A stretch of 64,000 bases of DNA from assembly GCF_001542915.1 (NCBI RefSeq), contig NZ_LNNH01000055.1:1-64000 (forward strand), read 5' to 3'. How positions within the stretch are numbered: position 1 is the stretch's first letter; each line of letters opens with the position of its first letter. Source of the DNA: Peribacillus simplex. GTDB taxonomy: Bacteria; Bacillota; Bacilli; Bacillales; DSM-1321. Both the position numbers and the translations under genes were made by a program. Positions 24,332 to 33,620 of the stretch are shown one piece after another. The notes below the pieces were generated by a model. It saw nothing but the letters and a program-made list of their open reading frames with translations, had not been told where the DNA came from and did not search any database.

Positions 24332-25216
24332 TTAAATCGTTTTTCTTATGAAACCTTTTCCGATTTCCAAACGGTTTGTCGCTTCTTCATATGAAACATT
24401 CGTTAAAATCATCACGATGGCAATTTTAGGCTGTGAATGTGCCTTTGCTAAATATTCATCTGCCACATCATAACTGCAGTCGGTGGCATCCATGATGATC
24501 CGTTTTGCCCGTTCGACCAGCTTTTCATTAGTCAACTGTAAATCCACCATTAAATTCCCATAGACTTTCCCGATGCCCACCATTGAAGCTGTGGAAAGCA
24601 TGTTGCACACTAGTTTCTGGGATGTGCCCGCTTTCAATCGTGTAGAACCAGTCAGAACTTCAGGCCCGTTTACGACTTCGATGGCAACTTTGGCGATTTT
24701 CCCTATCTCTGAACCTTTGTTACAGCTTATCGATACCGTGCCTGCGCCAACTTGATTGGCATATTCAAGGCCGGCAATGACATATGGCGTTCGCCCGCTT
24801 GCGGCAATGCCGACAACAACGTCTTTGCTTGTTAATTCGATTTTCTTTAAATCCTCGGGTCCCAATTCAAAGCTGTCTTCAGCACCTTCAACCGCTTTGA
24901 TGAAAGCCTTTTCTCCTCCTGCTATAAGACCCACCACTTCCCCGGGGTCAGTGTTGAAGGTAGGGGGACATTCCACGGCGTCCAATAAACCGATGCGTCC
25001 ACTCGTTCCGGCACCCATATAGATCAATCTGCCCTTCGCATTCATTGCTGCAACGATCATATCCACGGCTTTTGAAATTTGCGGCAATTCCTTCTTAACG
25101 CATTGTGCAACTTTCATGTCTTCCTCGTTCATCACTTCTAAAAATTCAATCGTTTTCATTTCATCCAAACTCATGGTCTTTTCGTTACGACGTTCTGTCG
25201 TTAAATGCTCTAGCAT
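24332..25216 (-). CDS. murQ: N-acetylmuramic acid 6-phosphate etherase
   Basis: About 294 residues. MurQ removes the lactate ether from MurNAc 6-phosphate to give GlcNAc 6-phosphate and D-lactate. The SIS-domain motifs 'LIYMGAGTSGRIGLLDAVEC', 'PPTFNTDPGEVVGLIAGG' (with the active-site Glu region), 'VVGIAASGRTPYVIAGL' and 'LTGSTRLKAGTSQKLVCNML' are clear family marks. The start at 25216 (MLEHLTTERRNEKT) is the canonical N terminus and follows AAGGATG by about 9 bases. First gene of the leftward wall-sugar operon. Confidence 0.93.
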   Translation of the reverse strand: MLEHLTTERRNEKTMSLDEMKTIEFLEVMNEEDMKVAQCVKKELPQISKAVDMIVAAMNAKGRLIYMGAGTSGRIGLLDAVECPPTFNTDPGEVVGLIAGGEKAFIKAVEGAEDSFELGPEDLKKIELTSKDVVVGIAASGRTPYVIAGLEYANQVGAGTVSISCNKGSEIGKIAKVAIEVVNGPEVLTGSTRLKAGTSQKLVCNMLSTASMVGIGKVYGNLMVDLQLTNEKLVERAKRIIMDATDCSYDVADEYLAKAHSQPKIAIVMILTNVSYEEATNRLEIGKGFIRKTI

Positions 25217-25266
25217 GCCTATCATCCTTTTTATTTCTGTAGTGATGCTGTTGAATCTCTAAAAAG

Positions 25267-25326
25267 AATATAACATTACTAAAAATTAATTTCAATATCG
25301 TATATACATTTTTGAAAATTAATTTT
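25267..25326 (-). promoter_or_regulatory. murQ operon promoter with two candidate MurR sites
   Basis: Minus-strand promoter: -35 TTGAAA (25290-25295), 17-base spacer, -10 TATATT (25267-25272). Two near-identical AT-rich palindromes, AAAATTAATTTC (25282-25293) and GAAAATTAATTTT (25314-25326), have centres about 32 bp apart, three DNA turns. The first overlaps the -35. The layout suits cooperative binding of an RpiR/MurR dimer pair. Confidence 0.55.
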
Positions 25327-25427
25327 AAAATAAGCATAATACCTCTATATTTTTATGAATTTCTGCATACTTTTAATATTTTCAGGCATTCCCTTTCATT
25401 TTTTAAGTGAATAGGTATATTCATTAT

Positions 25428-25456
25428 TTGTTAACGCTTACAAATAATCATATAAA
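25428..25456 (+). promoter_or_regulatory. Promoter of the YngK-like gene with cre site
   Basis: -35 TTGTTA (25428-25433), 17-base spacer, -10 TATAAA (25451-25456). TGTTAACGCTTACA (25429-25442) matches the CcpA-binding cre consensus TGWAANCGNTNWCA at 13 of 14 positions and lies over the -35 and spacer, so glucose repression of yngK-anmK is likely. Confidence 0.6.
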
Positions 25457-25487
25457 AATTACTAGCTGAAAAGAGGTTGTACGATTG

Positions 25488-27098
25488 ATGAATGGAAGAA
25501 TGACAAAAAGAAAACTAGGTTCATTGGCACTGACTGCTTTAGTGGGGGGATCGCTTCTCCTTCCCGCTGACTTGATGGCAGGTGCAGATGCTCACTCGCC
25601 ATCTCCCAAAACGGCCCATGTTAAGCAGGAACTTCGTGCCACCTGGATTGCAAGCGTCCTAAACATCGACTGGCCATCGAAGCCCGGATTGACAGTTACG
25701 GCTCAGAAAGAAGAATTCATCAAGTATTTGGATGAGCAAAAAGCGATGGGGATGAATGCTGTCGTCATGCAGATCAAACCGACAGCCGATGCTTTTTATC
25801 CTTCCCGCTATGGACTTTGGTCACAATATTTAACAGGTGTACAAGGAAAGGATCCAGGGTACAATCCCCTTGCATTCATGATTGAGGAAGCCCACAAACG
25901 GAATATGGAATTTCACGCTTGGTTCAATCCTTATCGAATCACCATGCCTTTAGGAAAAACGGCTGAACTCTCTGACCTTGATAAACTACCGGAATCCCAT
26001 CCTGCCAGAAAGCATCCAAATTGGGTCATCCCCTACGGACAGCAATTGTACTTTGATCCAGGCATCCCTGAAGTACAACAGTTCGTGATTGACGGTATTA
26101 TGGAAGTTGTTAGGAAGTATGATATCGACGCGGTTCACATGGATGATTATTTCTACCCTTATAAGATTGCCGGCATACCTTTTCCAGATGATGACTCCTA
26201 TCAAAGGTATGGCGCAGCTGAATTTTCGAATGTAGAAGATTGGCGCAGGGACAATGTTAACAATCTAGTTAAACATATTAATGAACAAATCAAGGCGGAA
26301 AAATCTTATGTGAAGTTTGGTATCAGTCCATTTGGCGTCTGGCGTAACAAAGCGGTTGATCCAACAGGCTCGGACACCGCTGCCGGGCAAACCAATTATG
26401 ATGATTTATATGCGGATACACGAACATGGATCAATAATGGCTACATCGATTACATTGCGCCTCAATTATACTGGAACATAGGATTGCCCGTAGCCGACTA
26501 TGCGAAGCTTCTTGATTGGTGGACAAAAGAAGTCAAAGGTAAAAATGTCCAGCTCTATATTGGACAGGCAGATTACAAAATCAATACGGAGTCCAACGGC
26601 GTGCAAAACTGGTTTGATCCGGAAGAACTGCCAAACCAGATAAAATTAAATCGATCTTTTAAAGAGTTCGATGGCAGCATGCATTTCAGTGCAAAAGATT
26701 TACGGAATAACCCCCTCGGGATAGCAGACCGTTTACGTGAAGACATTTACCGCCATCCTGCCTTGGTTCCATCGATGTCTTGGATAGATAATGAAGCGCC
26801 AAAAGCTCCTAAGGTTGGCAAGGCAAAGCAGAAGGGGGCCGAAATCCAATTCAAGATTCGCGACCACAAGCATTCAGATGCATCTTATTATGCCATTTAT
26901 CGTTTTGATGGGAAGCATGAAGGAAATCTTGAGGATTCAACGAACTTACTGGCTACAGTCCACAAAGAAAAGGATGATCAATCGTTCAACGACCGTACCG
27001 TCGAAAAAGGAAAGACTTACACTTATGTAGTGACTGCCTTGGACCGTACCCACAATGAAAGCAAACAAACCAAGCAGATTAAAATAAAGGTAAGATAA
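25488..27098 (+). CDS. Secreted glycosyl hydrolase-like protein, GHL10/DUF187 (YngK type)
   Basis: About 536 residues. A signal peptide (positive MTKRK, hydrophobic '[16 protein letters not shown]', A-x-A-like cut near 'MAGADAH') sends it outside. The catalytic (TIM-barrel) domain, about residues 45-440, shows '[20 protein letters not shown]', '[19 protein letters not shown]', '[11 protein letters not shown]' and '[12 protein letters not shown]' (acidic pair), the DUF187 marks. A C-terminal fibronectin-III-like module follows. YngK-type proteins are thought to attack wall or extracellular polysaccharide. Here it may release the muropeptide sugars that the PTS takes up. A TTG at 25485 is an alternative start. 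Confidence 0.82.
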   Translation: MNGRMTKRKLGSLALTALVGGSLLLPADLMAGADAHSPSPKTAHVKQELRATWIASVLNIDWPSKPGLTVTAQKEEFIKYLDEQKAMGMNAVVMQIKPTADAFYPSRYGLWSQYLTGVQGKDPGYNPLAFMIEEAHKRNMEFHAWFNPYRITMPLGKTAELSDLDKLPESHPARKHPNWVIPYGQQLYFDPGIPEVQQFVIDGIMEVVRKYDIDAVHMDDYFYPYKIAGIPFPDDDSYQRYGAAEFSNVEDWRRDNVNNLVKHINEQIKAEKSYVKFGISPFGVWRNKAVDPTGSDTAAGQTNYDDLYADTRTWINNGYIDYIAPQLYWNIGLPVADYAKLLDWWTKEVKGKNVQLYIGQADYKINTESNGVQNWFDPEELPNQIKLNRSFKEFDGSMHFSAKDLRNNPLGIADRLREDIYRHPALVPSMSWIDNEAPKAPKVGKAKQKGAEIQFKIRDHKHSDASYYAIYRFDGKHEGNLEDSTNLLATVHKEKDDQSFNDRTVEKGKTYTYVVTALDRTHNESKQTKQIKIKVR

Positions 27099-27142
27099 CA
27101 TTCCTTGTTATGATAAAACTAGCAAAGATGGGTGGCATGAAA

Positions 27143-28297
27143 ATGTACATAGTAGGATTAATGTCCGGAACCTCATTGGATGGCATCGATGCGGCACTTG
27201 TTCGTGTGAATGATAGCGGCCTGAAGACGGAAATTGAAATGATCGAATTCATCACCTACCCTTTTCCGAAAGCCGTGGAAGAAGAAATCGTTCAGTCTTT
27301 ATCCGTTGATACATCCAATGTGCAATTGATTTGCAGTTTGAATTTCAAGTTAGGAAAATTATTTTCAGAGGCAACCAAGGAAGTTTGCAAGAAAGCCGGA
27401 CTTCCCCTGGAGCACCTGGATCTAATAGGAAGCCATGGACAAACGATCTATCATCAGCCTTTGCGGGAAAAGAACCTGGTTCCGTCAACCCTTCAAATTG
27501 GGGAACCAGCCGTGATAGCTTACGATACGAATACACCAGTCATATCCAATTTCCGCACCATGGACATGGCCGCTGGCGGTCAGGGTGCCCCGCTCGTACC
27601 TTATACCGAATATGTTCTTTACAGAAGTGAAACGAAGGGGAGATTGCTTCAAAATATCGGGGGAATCGGAAATGTGACGGTGCTGCCCAAGCAAGCCACC
27701 CTCGAAGACATGTATGCCTTCGATACCGGTCCAGGCAATATGATCATTGATGAGGTATGCCGCCAGTTATTTCATAGGAAATATGATGAAGGCGGGAAAA
27801 TGGCGAAGCAGGGGCAAATGAATGAAGAGCTATTAGCTTATTGCCTTAGCCACCCCTATATTATGAGCCAGCCACCAAAGTCGACAGGCAGGGAGCTGTT
27901 CGGCAAACAATATGTTGAAACCCTATTAAGGAAATTCAACACGCTTCCGGGCGAAGACATCTTAGCGACGGTAACGATGTTTACCGCCAAGTCCATCGTC
28001 GACAACTATCGAGCATTCATCCTGCCGAAAACCGACATAGAAGAAGTGATCATCGGCGGGGGCGGCAGCTACAATAACACGTTAATTGAAATGATCCGCT
28101 CATTGCTTGGAGATTCCATAACCGTCCTCACGCAGGAAGAACTCGGATACTCATCTGAAGCAAAAGAAGCCGTAGCATTTGCCTTGCTTGCAAACGAGAC
28201 GTTTCATGGCAAACCAAGTAATGTCCCCTGCGCTACAGGTGCAAAAAAGGATGTCATCCTGGGGAACATCACCTTCCCCCCTTTAACAGGATATTGA
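27143..28297 (+). CDS. anmK: Anhydro-N-acetylmuramic acid kinase
   Basis: About 384 residues. AnmK hydrolyses the 1,6-anhydro ring and phosphorylates, turning anhydroMurNAc into MurNAc 6-phosphate, the MurQ substrate. Marks seen are '[20 protein letters not shown]', '[14 protein letters not shown]', '[12 protein letters not shown]', '[17 protein letters not shown]', '[10 protein letters not shown]' and '[12 protein letters not shown]'. GGTGG lies 7 bases before the ATG at 27143; an ATG at 27137 is an alternative. It follows the YngK-like gene by 44 bases and is likely co-transcribed. Confidence 0.92.
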   Translation: MYIVGLMSGTSLDGIDAALVRVNDSGLKTEIEMIEFITYPFPKAVEEEIVQSLSVDTSNVQLICSLNFKLGKLFSEATKEVCKKAGLPLEHLDLIGSHGQTIYHQPLREKNLVPSTLQIGEPAVIAYDTNTPVISNFRTMDMAAGGQGAPLVPYTEYVLYRSETKGRLLQNIGGIGNVTVLPKQATLEDMYAFDTGPGNMIIDEVCRQLFHRKYDEGGKMAKQGQMNEELLAYCLSHPYIMSQPPKSTGRELFGKQYVETLLRKFNTLPGEDILATVTMFTAKSIVDNYRAFILPKTDIEEVIIGGGGSYNNTLIEMIRSLLGDSITVLTQEELGYSSEAKEAVAFALLANETFHGKPSNVPCATGAKKDVILGNITFPPLTGY

Positions 28298-28315
28298 TTA
28301 AGAAGCTTACATTCT

Positions 28316-28356
28316 TAAAAATTCCCCTTGGAACTGAATCTTAGGGGAATTTTTTT
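28316..28356 (+). terminator. Terminator of anmK
   Basis: AAAATTCCCC-(loop)-GGGGAATTTTTTT, a rho-independent terminator about 20 bases past the stop of anmK. Confidence 0.8.
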
Positions 28357-28687
28357 AATGCGAGTCCGCTACTGTAGCATTTGAAATAGGCCAGGTGATA
28401 ACCGCCTACACCATATCAGGTTCAGCTTTCCGGATGTCTGCAGCTTGTGTTCATTACCTGATGCTTGAAAACAAGAGGAGCCAACCCTCCAATTGGCTCC
28501 TACATAACATACTTTAAATTGAACTTCAGGCATTCATGGATTTCTCCTCCTGCCCCCTCCTAATCCATTAGATCACTGAGAATAAGCATCTGGAAAATGA
28601 AAAGTCCAATTCATGATCAGAGGTAGAGAAAAAGACTGCCCCATTCTGTTGCCGCTTTAACGATCGATCACCGCTCGCCCTATACTC
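28357..28687. other. Gene-free stretch between convergent genes, with two inverted repeats
   Basis: About 330 bases without a convincing gene. ATCAGGT / ACCTGAT (28415-28421 and 28456-28462) and GGAGCCAA / TTGGCTCC (28478-28485 and 28493-28500) are inverted repeats; the second is a likely terminator-type stem. I do not recognise a known riboswitch or small RNA. Confidence 0.4.
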
Positions 28688-29572
28688 TTAAACTTTTGCC
28701 AAATCCACTTCGAATTCAGTTCCCCATGAACTCAAACCTTCCCAAACTCTCGGCTTAAGCGGTAAATATTTATGCCATGGACGCGGCTCAAACATACCAA
28801 GTTCAGGGATGAATACATCAAGATCCGTGTAAAGCTCGATGATATTCCCATCTGGATCATGGTGGTATGAAGCAATGTTATGGCCAGCCGTATGGCGCGA
28901 AGGTCCCCAAAGTATCGGGCGGCCATGTTTCGCCAATACATCTGAACTGTTGCATTGATGACTAGCATCTTTCAGCTGGAAGGCAATATGATGCATTCTG
29001 GTCTCGTTGGATGCAACAATATTCAATACATGATGATCCGAATTACATGTTAAAAAGTTGCAAAAGTCTTCACCAATTTGATCTGTAAACCAGAAGCCTA
29101 ATGATTCTTGGTAAAATTGAACCACTTCCTTGTGATTGTCCGCATAAAAAGCGATATGTCCAAGTTTCAGGGGAACGATACCCGAAGAACCATAGCCAAC
29201 AGCTGAGTGTTCCATGTCCGTAAATAATTCAATGATATTTCCAGCAGGATCATTTAATTCAATGAGCGTGGCAATTCCAGGCTTTCCTTTTCTCAGTTTT
29301 GATGCGATGCCCTGTAATTGTAATTGTTCCTGTACTTCCTCCAAGCTCAGCTTGCCATCCAATTGATATCCATAGCTGCGAATGGCCGTTTTTTCAGCTG
29401 GTGTGATGATAATATTATGATGATCGAGACCGTTACTTAAATATGTAATGCCTGCTGTCTTTTCCGTGACCCGGTAACCCATTACATTTGTATAATAATT
29501 AATCATATCTTCTGGATTTTTCGTCATGAAATCTGCATATGCTAACCGAAAAACTTTTATTTTGGTCATCAT
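28688..29572 (-). CDS. Extradiol ring-cleavage dioxygenase (VOC superfamily, catechol 2,3-dioxygenase-like)
   Basis: 294 residues with two vicinal-oxygen-chelate modules (about 8-125 and 135-260). The metal triad of type I extradiol enzymes is seen in the second: His in 'LKLGHIAFYADN', His in 'RMHHIAFQLKD' and Glu in 'DGNIIELYTDLD'. It probably opens a catechol-type ring next to the diol, using iron(II) and oxygen. It lies in one row with a flavin hydroxylase and a fumarylacetoacetase-like hydrolase, which matches a meta-cleavage route. The ring compound is unknown. Confidence 0.82.
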   Translation of the reverse strand: MMTKIKVFRLAYADFMTKNPEDMINYYTNVMGYRVTEKTAGITYLSNGLDHHNIIITPAEKTAIRSYGYQLDGKLSLEEVQEQLQLQGIASKLRKGKPGIATLIELNDPAGNIIELFTDMEHSAVGYGSSGIVPLKLGHIAFYADNHKEVVQFYQESLGFWFTDQIGEDFCNFLTCNSDHHVLNIVASNETRMHHIAFQLKDASHQCNSSDVLAKHGRPILWGPSRHTAGHNIASYHHDPDGNIIELYTDLDVFIPELGMFEPRPWHKYLPLKPRVWEGLSSWGTEFEVDLAKV

Positions 29573-29769
29573 TCATTCCTCCATTATCATTTGCTATATG
29601 AATAAACTTATAAGTCGGATTTCCAATATTCAGCTAATTCATTAATAATAGATCGATAGTTATGCTATACTTAATTCACGGATATGATTGGTCCTGCCTC
29701 CCACAGGCAATACCCAATCAACAAATCTTGACTAGATACATGCAGGGTGATGACACACCCTTTACTCTC

Positions 29770-31362
29770 TTATTGAGTGATGTATCTAGTGTTATCTGTC
29801 TTCCTATTCAGCTTTATTTGTCTCGAAAGATCATCGATCAAAATAGGCAGCCGATCGAATGACGAAACAGCACCAAATATATAAAAGTCCGGACGGACAA
29901 TGACCGCTTTGAATCCGGTTTCATCAAAAAACTGTGCGTACTTCCCCTTTACATCCACTACAGCATCCCTGCTTATTTCTTGATTCGGAATAATGGTTAT
30001 GAATCTTGTTCCCAGTTGCTCCATAAACTCTATCTGCCCACTCCCTAAAAACCTGCTTGCATCGTCAAGGAAACTTAAAACCTTCCATCCCTGTCCAACT
30101 GCATCGTCCAACAGGCTTGTCACGCCTTTGTAGGTCACTTCACTTTGCAACGACAACCGACCTGCATGCAATTCACTGGCTGCTTCATCGTTTTTATAAA
30201 GAATTCCGTCCGTCATGTTCGGGAATTCTGGAAATTCCGGTGCCTTTCCAGTTAAAAAGGCTTCGTCCCTTTCCTTCGCAGCTTCTGGATCGGTTACACA
30301 AATCATCTTGCCTAAAAATAGAGCGGCTTCAATAACCGCTTGTGTATGAGGTTTTCTTTCTGTGGTATACGTATCCAGGATGGCTTCATCAGCTACGCCG
30401 CGTAAAACAAGATCTAGCTTCCAAGCCAAATTCTTCGAATCACGAAGCCCTGAGCATAGTCCCTGCCCCATGAACGGTGGAGTCAAGTGAGCAGCATCGC
30501 CTGCTAACATAAGCCTTCCTTTTCGCCAGTCGTCCACCCACATTGCCCGAAATGTATAAACGGCATGCCGCTCCAAAATCGCATTATCAGCTGAAATATT
30601 CCACGGTTCCAGTAAACGCCAAGCGACTTCTTCATGATTAAGCTCTTCCTTTGTTTCATCAGGAAGAACCATGAATTCCCAACGCCTCCTTCCTGGTCCT
30701 CCAGAAACCACGGTTGTTGGTCGTGCTGGGTCACATAATTGCAGATTGCTAGGTTTCCACTCCCGTTCTTCTTTTGGGATGATATCCACCACGAGCCAGT
30801 CGGATTGAAATCCCAGATCGGTGAACGTATGGTCCATCTGTTTACGAACGAAACTATTGGATCCATCACATCCTACAACATACCGAGCTGTTACTTTTGT
30901 TTGTACACCCTGAAAATCTTTGACGATCAAATCCACCCTATCCTGATATTCAGAAAGTCCGACTGCCTCATATCCAAGATTGATGCTTACTGTAGATAGA
31001 CTTTTGCACGATATATCCATTTTTCGTTCCAGTTCAGGTTGATTGAAAAACATATCCCGCGGCCATCCAGAGATGCCAAACTCCGACCAATCCAATTTTA
31101 AAAGGGCTTGATGATCCGCATTACACCACTCGTACATATCTTGAACTCTTTCGGAAATCGTTTTGATATCAATCGTAGGGATTACCGTTTGAAGGATCCT
31201 CGCTACTTCATGATCATAATGTACGGCTCTAGGTAATGAAAAGGCCTCTGGGAATCGTTCATACACACCCACTTTCCAGCCTTTTTGGCCAAGCAAGGCT
31301 GCTAACAATTTCCCTGCTGGACCATAACCGACGATCGCTACATCGAAAATCTCATTTTTCAT
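29770..31362 (-). CDS. FAD-dependent aromatic hydroxylase (MhpA-like)
   Basis: About 530 residues. FAD binding is shown by 'FDVAIVGYGPAGKLLAALLG' (G-x-G-x-x-G), the D-G motif in 'RYVVGCDGSNSFVR' and 'RLMLAGDAAHLTPPFMGQGL' (the G-D motif). The C-terminal thioredoxin-like domain is typical of phenol-hydroxylase-type enzymes such as 3-(3-hydroxyphenyl)propionate hydroxylase. It would add an OH group to a phenolic acid, making the diol for the dioxygenase. The start at 31362 (MKNEIFDVAIVG) follows AAGGGG by about 8 bases; a longer frame to 31422 lacks a good ribosome site. Confidence 0.85.
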   Translation of the reverse strand: MKNEIFDVAIVGYGPAGKLLAALLGQKGWKVGVYERFPEAFSLPRAVHYDHEVARILQTVIPTIDIKTISERVQDMYEWCNADHQALLKLDWSEFGISGWPRDMFFNQPELERKMDISCKSLSTVSINLGYEAVGLSEYQDRVDLIVKDFQGVQTKVTARYVVGCDGSNSFVRKQMDHTFTDLGFQSDWLVVDIIPKEEREWKPSNLQLCDPARPTTVVSGGPGRRRWEFMVLPDETKEELNHEEVAWRLLEPWNISADNAILERHAVYTFRAMWVDDWRKGRLMLAGDAAHLTPPFMGQGLCSGLRDSKNLAWKLDLVLRGVADEAILDTYTTERKPHTQAVIEAALFLGKMICVTDPEAAKERDEAFLTGKAPEFPEFPNMTDGILYKNDEAASELHAGRLSLQSEVTYKGVTSLLDDAVGQGWKVLSFLDDASRFLGSGQIEFMEQLGTRFITIIPNQEISRDAVVDVKGKYAQFFDETGFKAVIVRPDFYIFGAVSSFDRLPILIDDLSRQIKLNRKTDNTRYITQ

Positions 31363-31407
31363 AAAACATCCCCTTCCATCATTCATACCAATATCGTAAA
31401 TCCGGAT

Positions 31408-31421
31408 TGTAAGCGCATACA
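31408..31421. promoter_or_regulatory. Candidate cre site upstream of the hydroxylase gene
   Basis: TGTAAGCGCATACA matches the cre consensus TGWAANCGNTNWCA at 13 of 14 positions. It lies 46 bases upstream of the hydroxylase start, overlapping a possible promoter (TTGTAT ... TACGAT on the minus strand). Suggests catabolite repression. Confidence 0.5.
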
Positions 31422-31511
31422 AATAATCGAGCTGTTTAACTTAAGCGAGGAATAAAGCTGGGATTGACCTCAAAACAAGGTACATGCACGATCCCAACCT
31501 TTTACATCCAC

Positions 31512-32504
31512 TTAAGAATTTAGGAGACTAGCAACTTGACTTGGAATGACTGTATTAATCTGTTCGCCAAGGTCTATCTTCCCATCCTGGCTTTTGATTG
31601 TACAACGAATTACATCGCCATCCCGAAGGTATTTTGCGCTTGTTTTTTGATTCTCAACGAGCAAATCCAGTTTCTCTTGCCCAGGGACCGCCAGACTGGA
31701 TACTTTACCCATGATTTCTGCTGAAAGATTTAGAGCGACCCCGCCTGTTGTTCCAGTAATGATCAAGTCTCCTTTTGATAAGTCCATGATTTCACTTAGC
31801 TCCGTTAATGTTTCTGCTGGCTTAAATAATAATTGATTCGTATTAGCAGACTGACGTAATTCGTCATTCACCCAAAGATTCACCTCTAAATCATGGATTA
31901 ACGGGATTTCTTCTTCATCAAGCAGGTAAAGGTAAGGACCTGTGGGGCCGAATGTCCGATAGCTTTTCCCTTTTAACCATTGACCTTCGGGAAGCTGGAT
32001 ATCCCTTGCTGAGACATCATCCACAATGACTAAACCTGCCACATATCGATGAAGGTTCTTATCGGTAACATGGGCTGGCGCTGTAATATCCGTACCGATC
32101 ACAAGACCAAGCTCTATTTCATAATCCAGCAATTTCACGTGCGCAGGACGAACGATTTCCGTGTAGGCCCCACAAAGGGAACTGTCCGCTTTACTAAAAA
32201 TCATATTAAAGGGCGGACGTCCCGTTTCAAGCCCTGCCTCGGCACGATGTGTGGAATAGTTCGCCCCTTGGCAAACGATCCTCGCCGGTTTCGTAACCGG
32301 ACTCAGGATATTCACTTCCTTTAATGAAACAAAATCGGCTGTTCCTTGCTTCATTATCCCACGAGCCTTCTCGGCCCCTTTCTCGAGAAATTCGGCCAGG
32401 GTGCCATATGCTTCATTAAGGACGAGGATTTTGTCTCCAGCAACAACCCCCCAGCTTGCTTTATTTTCTTTTTCGAATCTAACAACTTGTATACCCAACT
32501 CCAT
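31512..32504 (-). CDS. Fumarylacetoacetate hydrolase-family protein
   Basis: 330 residues with an N-terminal domain of about 70 residues and the FAH barrel: 'RIVCQGANYSTHRAEAGLE', 'LLDYEIELGLVIGTDI' (metal-ligand Glu residues), 'GLVIVDDVSARDIQLPEGQW' (Asp ligands) and 'DLIITGTTGGVALN'. Such enzymes hydrolyse, hydrate or decarboxylate the beta-diketo acids and 2-oxo-dienoates formed by ring cleavage. It is the second gene of the aromatic row, after the GntR regulator. Confidence 0.85.
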   Translation of the reverse strand: MELGIQVVRFEKENKASWGVVAGDKILVLNEAYGTLAEFLEKGAEKARGIMKQGTADFVSLKEVNILSPVTKPARIVCQGANYSTHRAEAGLETGRPPFNMIFSKADSSLCGAYTEIVRPAHVKLLDYEIELGLVIGTDITAPAHVTDKNLHRYVAGLVIVDDVSARDIQLPEGQWLKGKSYRTFGPTGPYLYLLDEEEIPLIHDLEVNLWVNDELRQSANTNQLLFKPAETLTELSEIMDLSKGDLIITGTTGGVALNLSAEIMGKVSSLAVPGQEKLDLLVENQKTSAKYLRDGDVIRCTIKSQDGKIDLGEQINTVIPSQVASLLNS

Positions 32505-32553
32505 TACTCCTCTCTTTTAGAAAAATGATGATTAGCATGTATCATGGAGAACT

Positions 32554-33279
32554 TCATGATACATATATCTCTTCCAGCAACCGCTTGACACGTAAGATCA
32601 GGTCTGTCATTTTTTGACGTGCCAGGTCTTCATCACGTGCAAGCACGGCCTCATATATTGCCCGATGCCGATCCAACACTTCCTTTGTTGGAGAATCGAA
32701 GGTCGGATCTGCATATTCCTTCACCGCATGAAACGTTTTTTCACGGCTTATTATGAGCGCTTTATGCAGGGACTGGATGGTGCCGATCATTAAGTCGTTA
32801 TAAGACGCGTGTAATATGCTTTGATGGAATTCAAAATCAGCCTTTGCCCAGGCTCTCTCGTCCCCGACAGATTGCTCAAGCTTTTCGAAGCATGCCTTGA
32901 TCTTGACATGATCTTGGTCCGTTGCCCTTTTAGCTGCCAAGGCTGCTGCCATTGGTTCAAGCCCCAGCCGAACATCGGTCAAATGAAGGATAAAGTCACT
33001 ATTGTTTTCATCTTCAATGATCCAGGTCAATACATCAATATCCCACCACTGCCACATGGCCCTTGGCAATACACTCGTTCCTGACCTTTGATTGGACCTT
33101 ATAAGTTTACGGGTAGCCAACCCCTTAAGGGCTTCACGGACCACAGTTCGACTGACTCCATGCATTTCACTCAATACTTCAGCCTTTGGCAATATTTCGC
33201 CAGGAAGGTATTCTCCGTTCACGATTTTCCGTCCAAGCTCATGGACCAATTCTTCACTTCTATTTTGCATTGCCTGCAT
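32554..33279 (-). CDS. GntR-family regulator with FCD domain (FadR type)
   Basis: 241 residues. Winged helix 'LGRKIVNGEYLPGEILP', 'LSEMHGVSRTVVREALKGLA' and 'RSGTSVLPR', then the all-helical FCD domain with a metal/ligand pocket ('LTDVRLGLEPMAAALAA', 'ADFEFHQSILHASYND', 'RHRAIYEAVLARDEDLARQ', where Asp and His residues are the usual ligands). It heads the aromatic operon and is the likely repressor, responding to an organic acid intermediate. GGGAGG lies just before two close ATG codons; the exact start (33279 or 33270) is uncertain. Confidence 0.85.
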   Translation of the reverse strand: MQAMQNRSEELVHELGRKIVNGEYLPGEILPKAEVLSEMHGVSRTVVREALKGLATRKLIRSNQRSGTSVLPRAMWQWWDIDVLTWIIEDENNSDFILHLTDVRLGLEPMAAALAAKRATDQDHVKIKACFEKLEQSVGDERAWAKADFEFHQSILHASYNDLMIGTIQSLHKALIISREKTFHAVKEYADPTFDSPTKEVLDRHRAIYEAVLARDEDLARQKMTDLILRVKRLLEEIYVS

Positions 33280-33441
33280 TGCCTCCCTTTCTTATACCTT
33301 TACCAACAGTATACATGGTAACGGGTCTTAAATGAGAATGGGAGTCATATCTCACGAAAATCCAGTAATCGTTTGCCTTTTCTTTATGACGAAAGAATCA
33401 ACTTACCCATTACCAGCCTCCTTTGAATTTATAGGGAGAAA

Positions 33442-33483
33442 ATAAATACTATTTATCTGTTTATTCTAATAAGTAGTATTTAT
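33442..33483. repeat. Long AT-rich inverted repeat upstream of the GntR-FCD gene
   Basis: Perfect 10-bp arms ATAAATACTA (33442-33451) and TAGTATTTAT (33474-33483) about 32 bp centre to centre. It lies about 160 bases upstream of the GntR gene in a gene-free stretch. It could hold two operator half-sites; function unknown. Confidence 0.45.
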
Positions 33484-33572
33484 TTAATCTTAAAGGGCTT
33501 CTATATAATTGTCAATCTATTTTATTTTGTTCTGACAGTACCCTGTGAGTACGGCAAAAGAACCTTTAATAT

Positions 33573-33613
33573 GAAAAAATGACCCGTTCGCCATTTCTGC
33601 GAACGAGTCATTT
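33573..33613 (-). terminator. Terminator of the amino acid permease gene
   Basis: On the minus strand AATGACTCGTTCGC-(loop)-GCGAACGGGTCATTTTTTC, a long stem (one mismatch) followed by T residues, 8 bases past the permease stop. Confidence 0.8.
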
Positions 33614-33620
33614 CTCATGA

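Noticed and set aside
28357-28687. Possible riboswitch or small RNA in the gap after anmK
   Set aside because: Genes on both sides point towards the gap, so there is no downstream gene to control, and no known riboswitch core is recognisable.
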